Source: an uncultured Campylobacter sp. (GTDB taxonomy: Bacteria > Campylobacterota > Campylobacteria > Campylobacterales > Campylobacteraceae). Taken from it: DNA of 6,418 bases. The notes under the pieces were generated by a model that ran no database searches, was not told the DNA's origin, and saw nothing but the letters and a program-made list of their open reading frames with translations. Positions 5,584 to 6,418 of this stretch are shown in pieces. Positions within the stretch are counted from its first letter, which is position 1; each line of letters begins with the position of its first letter. A program made the position numbers and the translations under genes. Location of the stretch: positions 1 through 6,418 of the forward strand of contig NZ_CALHHT010000109.1 in NCBI RefSeq assembly GCF_938031315.1, given 5' to 3'.

Positions 5584-6264
5584 TTAAAAAAAGGCGGAAA
5601 TATCGATCTGATGCTCATCTACGCAAATTCCGTCCTTAAACATCAGCTCGCTATTTTCGAAAAATTCCCAACCCTCAAGCGCGCCCGGGTAGCTTTGACC
5701 GATCCGTCCGTCTAGGACATAGACGCATTCGCTAGCGCTATGATCAGGCATCGCGTGGTCGTTTGAGACGATATACGGCGCTTGCGTTTTTCCAAAAACC
5801 TGCAACATTCCGTCGTTGTATTCGCCGCTTATGCCCCAAAGCGCCGTTAGATTGCCGCCGATTGCGATAACGCCGTCCTGCGAATGCAGATAATTACACG
5901 CCGTATCTTTGGCGACTTGCAAAAACAGATAATCATCATCGATGATATCGCCGCCGGTGGATAAATTTCCGTTAACAAACATCGCTCGTGCGCTATTTTT
6001 ACCGCCCGCTTCGCTAAATTTATCCTCAAGCCAAGCGGAATTTATCGTGTCCTCCGAAAGACTAAGATCGCCGTCAAACATCAGCACGTCAAAATTACGA
6101 TCCAAATGTAAATTTGAACCGAATTTTTGCTCAAATTCATCATAAGGCAGTATAAAAATAGGTGGAATTTTCGTCGCAAAAGAGCTACGGTTTTCGTATC
6201 GCTTTGCTTGTGATTTAACGATCTGCTCGCAATTTTGTAGAAAATTTTTGATCTGGTTTTCCAT
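5584..6264 (-). CDS. Hypothetical protein with GDL/GNL repeats (possible beta-solenoid)
   Basis: 226 residues from the ATG at 6264. I prefer it to the ATG at 6270 because AAAAGGA lies seven bases before the former but only one base before the latter. Positions below count from 6264. The function is unknown. An N-terminal helical part (1-35) is followed by short glycine-asparagine strand units: 'LMFDGDLSL' (61-69), 'MFVNGNLST' (95-103), 'IAIGGNLTA' (133-141), and a degenerate 'LQVFGKTQA' (154-162), then 'YIVSNDHAM' (164-172). Similar GDL-repeat proteins of unknown role occur in several bacteria, in my recollection, and the pattern suggests a beta-helix like that of bactofilin-type or polymer-forming proteins. 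No signal peptide or transmembrane helix is visible. It is followed after 27 bases, in the same frame, by the acidic helical protein, with which it likely forms an operon. Confidence 0.68.
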   Translation of the reverse strand: MENQIKNFLQNCEQIVKSQAKRYENRSSFATKIPPIFILPYDEFEQKFGSNLHLDRNFDVLMFDGDLSLSEDTINSAWLEDKFSEAGGKNSARAMFVNGNLSTGGDIIDDDYLFLQVAKDTACNYLHSQDGVIAIGGNLTALWGISGEYNDGMLQVFGKTQAPYIVSNDHAMPDHSASECVYVLDGRIGQSYPGALEGWEFFENSELMFKDGICVDEHQIDISAFF

Positions 6265-6271
6265 TTTCATA

Positions 6272-6278
6272 TCCTTTT
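6272..6278 (-). promoter_or_regulatory. Ribosome binding site that decides the start of the GDL-repeat protein
   Basis: AAAAGGA on the minus strand. The gap is seven bases to the ATG at 6264 and one base to the ATG at 6270, so initiation at 6264 is favoured. Confidence 0.7.
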
Positions 6279-6303
6279 AAATTTCTATTTCGGCAAGTAG
6301 TCC

Positions 6304-6309
6304 ATTATA
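6304..6309 (-). promoter_or_regulatory. Likely -10 box for the two hypothetical genes
   Basis: TATAAT on the minus strand in the context GGCTATATAATGG, about 40 bases before the start codon. This leaves a ~30-base leader containing the ribosome site. No clear -35 is seen, which is common in Campylobacter promoters. The rest of 6310-6418 shows no ORF. Confidence 0.45.
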
Positions 6310-6311
6310 TA

Positions 6312-6402
6312 GCCTGCGGAGCGAAAATTTGCGTTCTGCTTGCAGTTGCGAGTGCAACAAAGCAAAAATCTCTTTCAAAACCAGCGTAGCGACGCCGCAG
6401 GC
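6312..6402. repeat. 8-bp inverted repeat in unexplained sequence at the right edge
   Basis: GCCTGCGG (6312-6319) matches CCGCAGGC (6395-6402) in inverted orientation. Between them is a small hairpin, GTTGC-GAGT-GCAAC (6345-6358). The stretch 6310-6418 is otherwise featureless. It could be a degraded gene end, a leader or a terminator of a gene lying outside the window. Confidence 0.25.
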
Positions 6403-6418
6403 GGGGTTTCTGTAAAGA

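Noticed and set aside
5585..5591. Homopolymer of seven A as a phase-variation tract
   Set aside because: Campylobacter phase variation mostly uses G/C runs of about eight or more; seven A/T is common in this genome. It is kept only as a place to check the sequence.
5372..6145. Small frames at 5372-5587 (+), 5847-6029 (-) and 5942-6145 (+)
   Set aside because: They overlap the two longer minus-strand genes, have no good ribosome sites and show low-complexity Ser-rich or Ile/Cys-rich products typical of wrong-frame reading.
1..6418. CRISPR array, tRNA, rRNA, insertion sequence or toxin-antitoxin pair
   Set aside because: I found no spaced direct repeats, cloverleaf, transposase motifs or terminal repeats with target duplications on either strand.

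Overview
The window looks like a Campylobacter-type epsilonproteobacterium (Campylobacterota). The evidence is the divergent pair nth / peb4 (the order known from C. jejuni Cj0595c-Cj0596), a PEB4-like signal peptide and N-terminus, abundant AAATTT/AAATTTT words, and AAAGGA ribosome sites. The genus call rests on remembered protein similarity and gene order; I cannot assign a species. The right part is fairly GC-rich by eye (40 of 60 bases are G/C at 4441-4500), which fits oral or gastric species such as C. showae, rectus, gracilis or concisus better than C. jejuni.

Layout. Bases 1-4012 hold one minus-strand transcription unit, read right to left. It starts with a chimeric ORF (2480-4012): the first ~85 codons are the secretion signal and N-terminal part of the periplasmic chaperone/peptidyl-prolyl isomerase PEB4, and the rest is the C-terminal two thirds of a cytoplasmic 'bi-domain' sugar oxidoreductase of the kind found in surface-polysaccharide clusters. 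It is followed, each by a short overlap, by a GT-B glycosyltransferase (1509-2483), a class I SAM-dependent methyltransferase (829-1515) and a polysaccharide-deacetylase-like gene that runs off the left edge (836 to <1). These three are clearly more AT-rich than the rest (16 of 60 bases are G/C at 1-60), as is usual for exchangeable glycan loci.

Bases 4013-4102 are the divergent peb4/nth promoter region. nth (endonuclease III, 4103-4738, plus strand) is intact, with its catalytic Lys and Asp and [4Fe-4S] cysteines. A 194-base convergent spacer with a 10-bp inverted repeat separates it from two minus-strand genes of unknown function: a GDL/GNL-repeat protein, possibly a beta-solenoid (5584-6264), and a helical, acid-rich protein (4933-5556). 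The latter lies in the same frame directly behind a single TAA, so the two may once have been one ORF. Bases 6265-6418 hold the ribosome site and a likely promoter for this pair, plus unexplained sequence.

The main point of interest is the in-frame PEB4::oxidoreductase fusion. nth, the peb4 promoter and the peb4 start sit in their normal arrangement, but the rest of peb4 (and fba, its neighbour in C. jejuni) is replaced by a polysaccharide cluster. The breakpoint falls on a YKKELD peptide that suits both parents, which suggests recombination at a short shared sequence or, just as plausibly, a chimeric assembly. If real, the event destroys PEB4, beheads the oxidoreductase and places the glycan operon behind the peb4 promoter.
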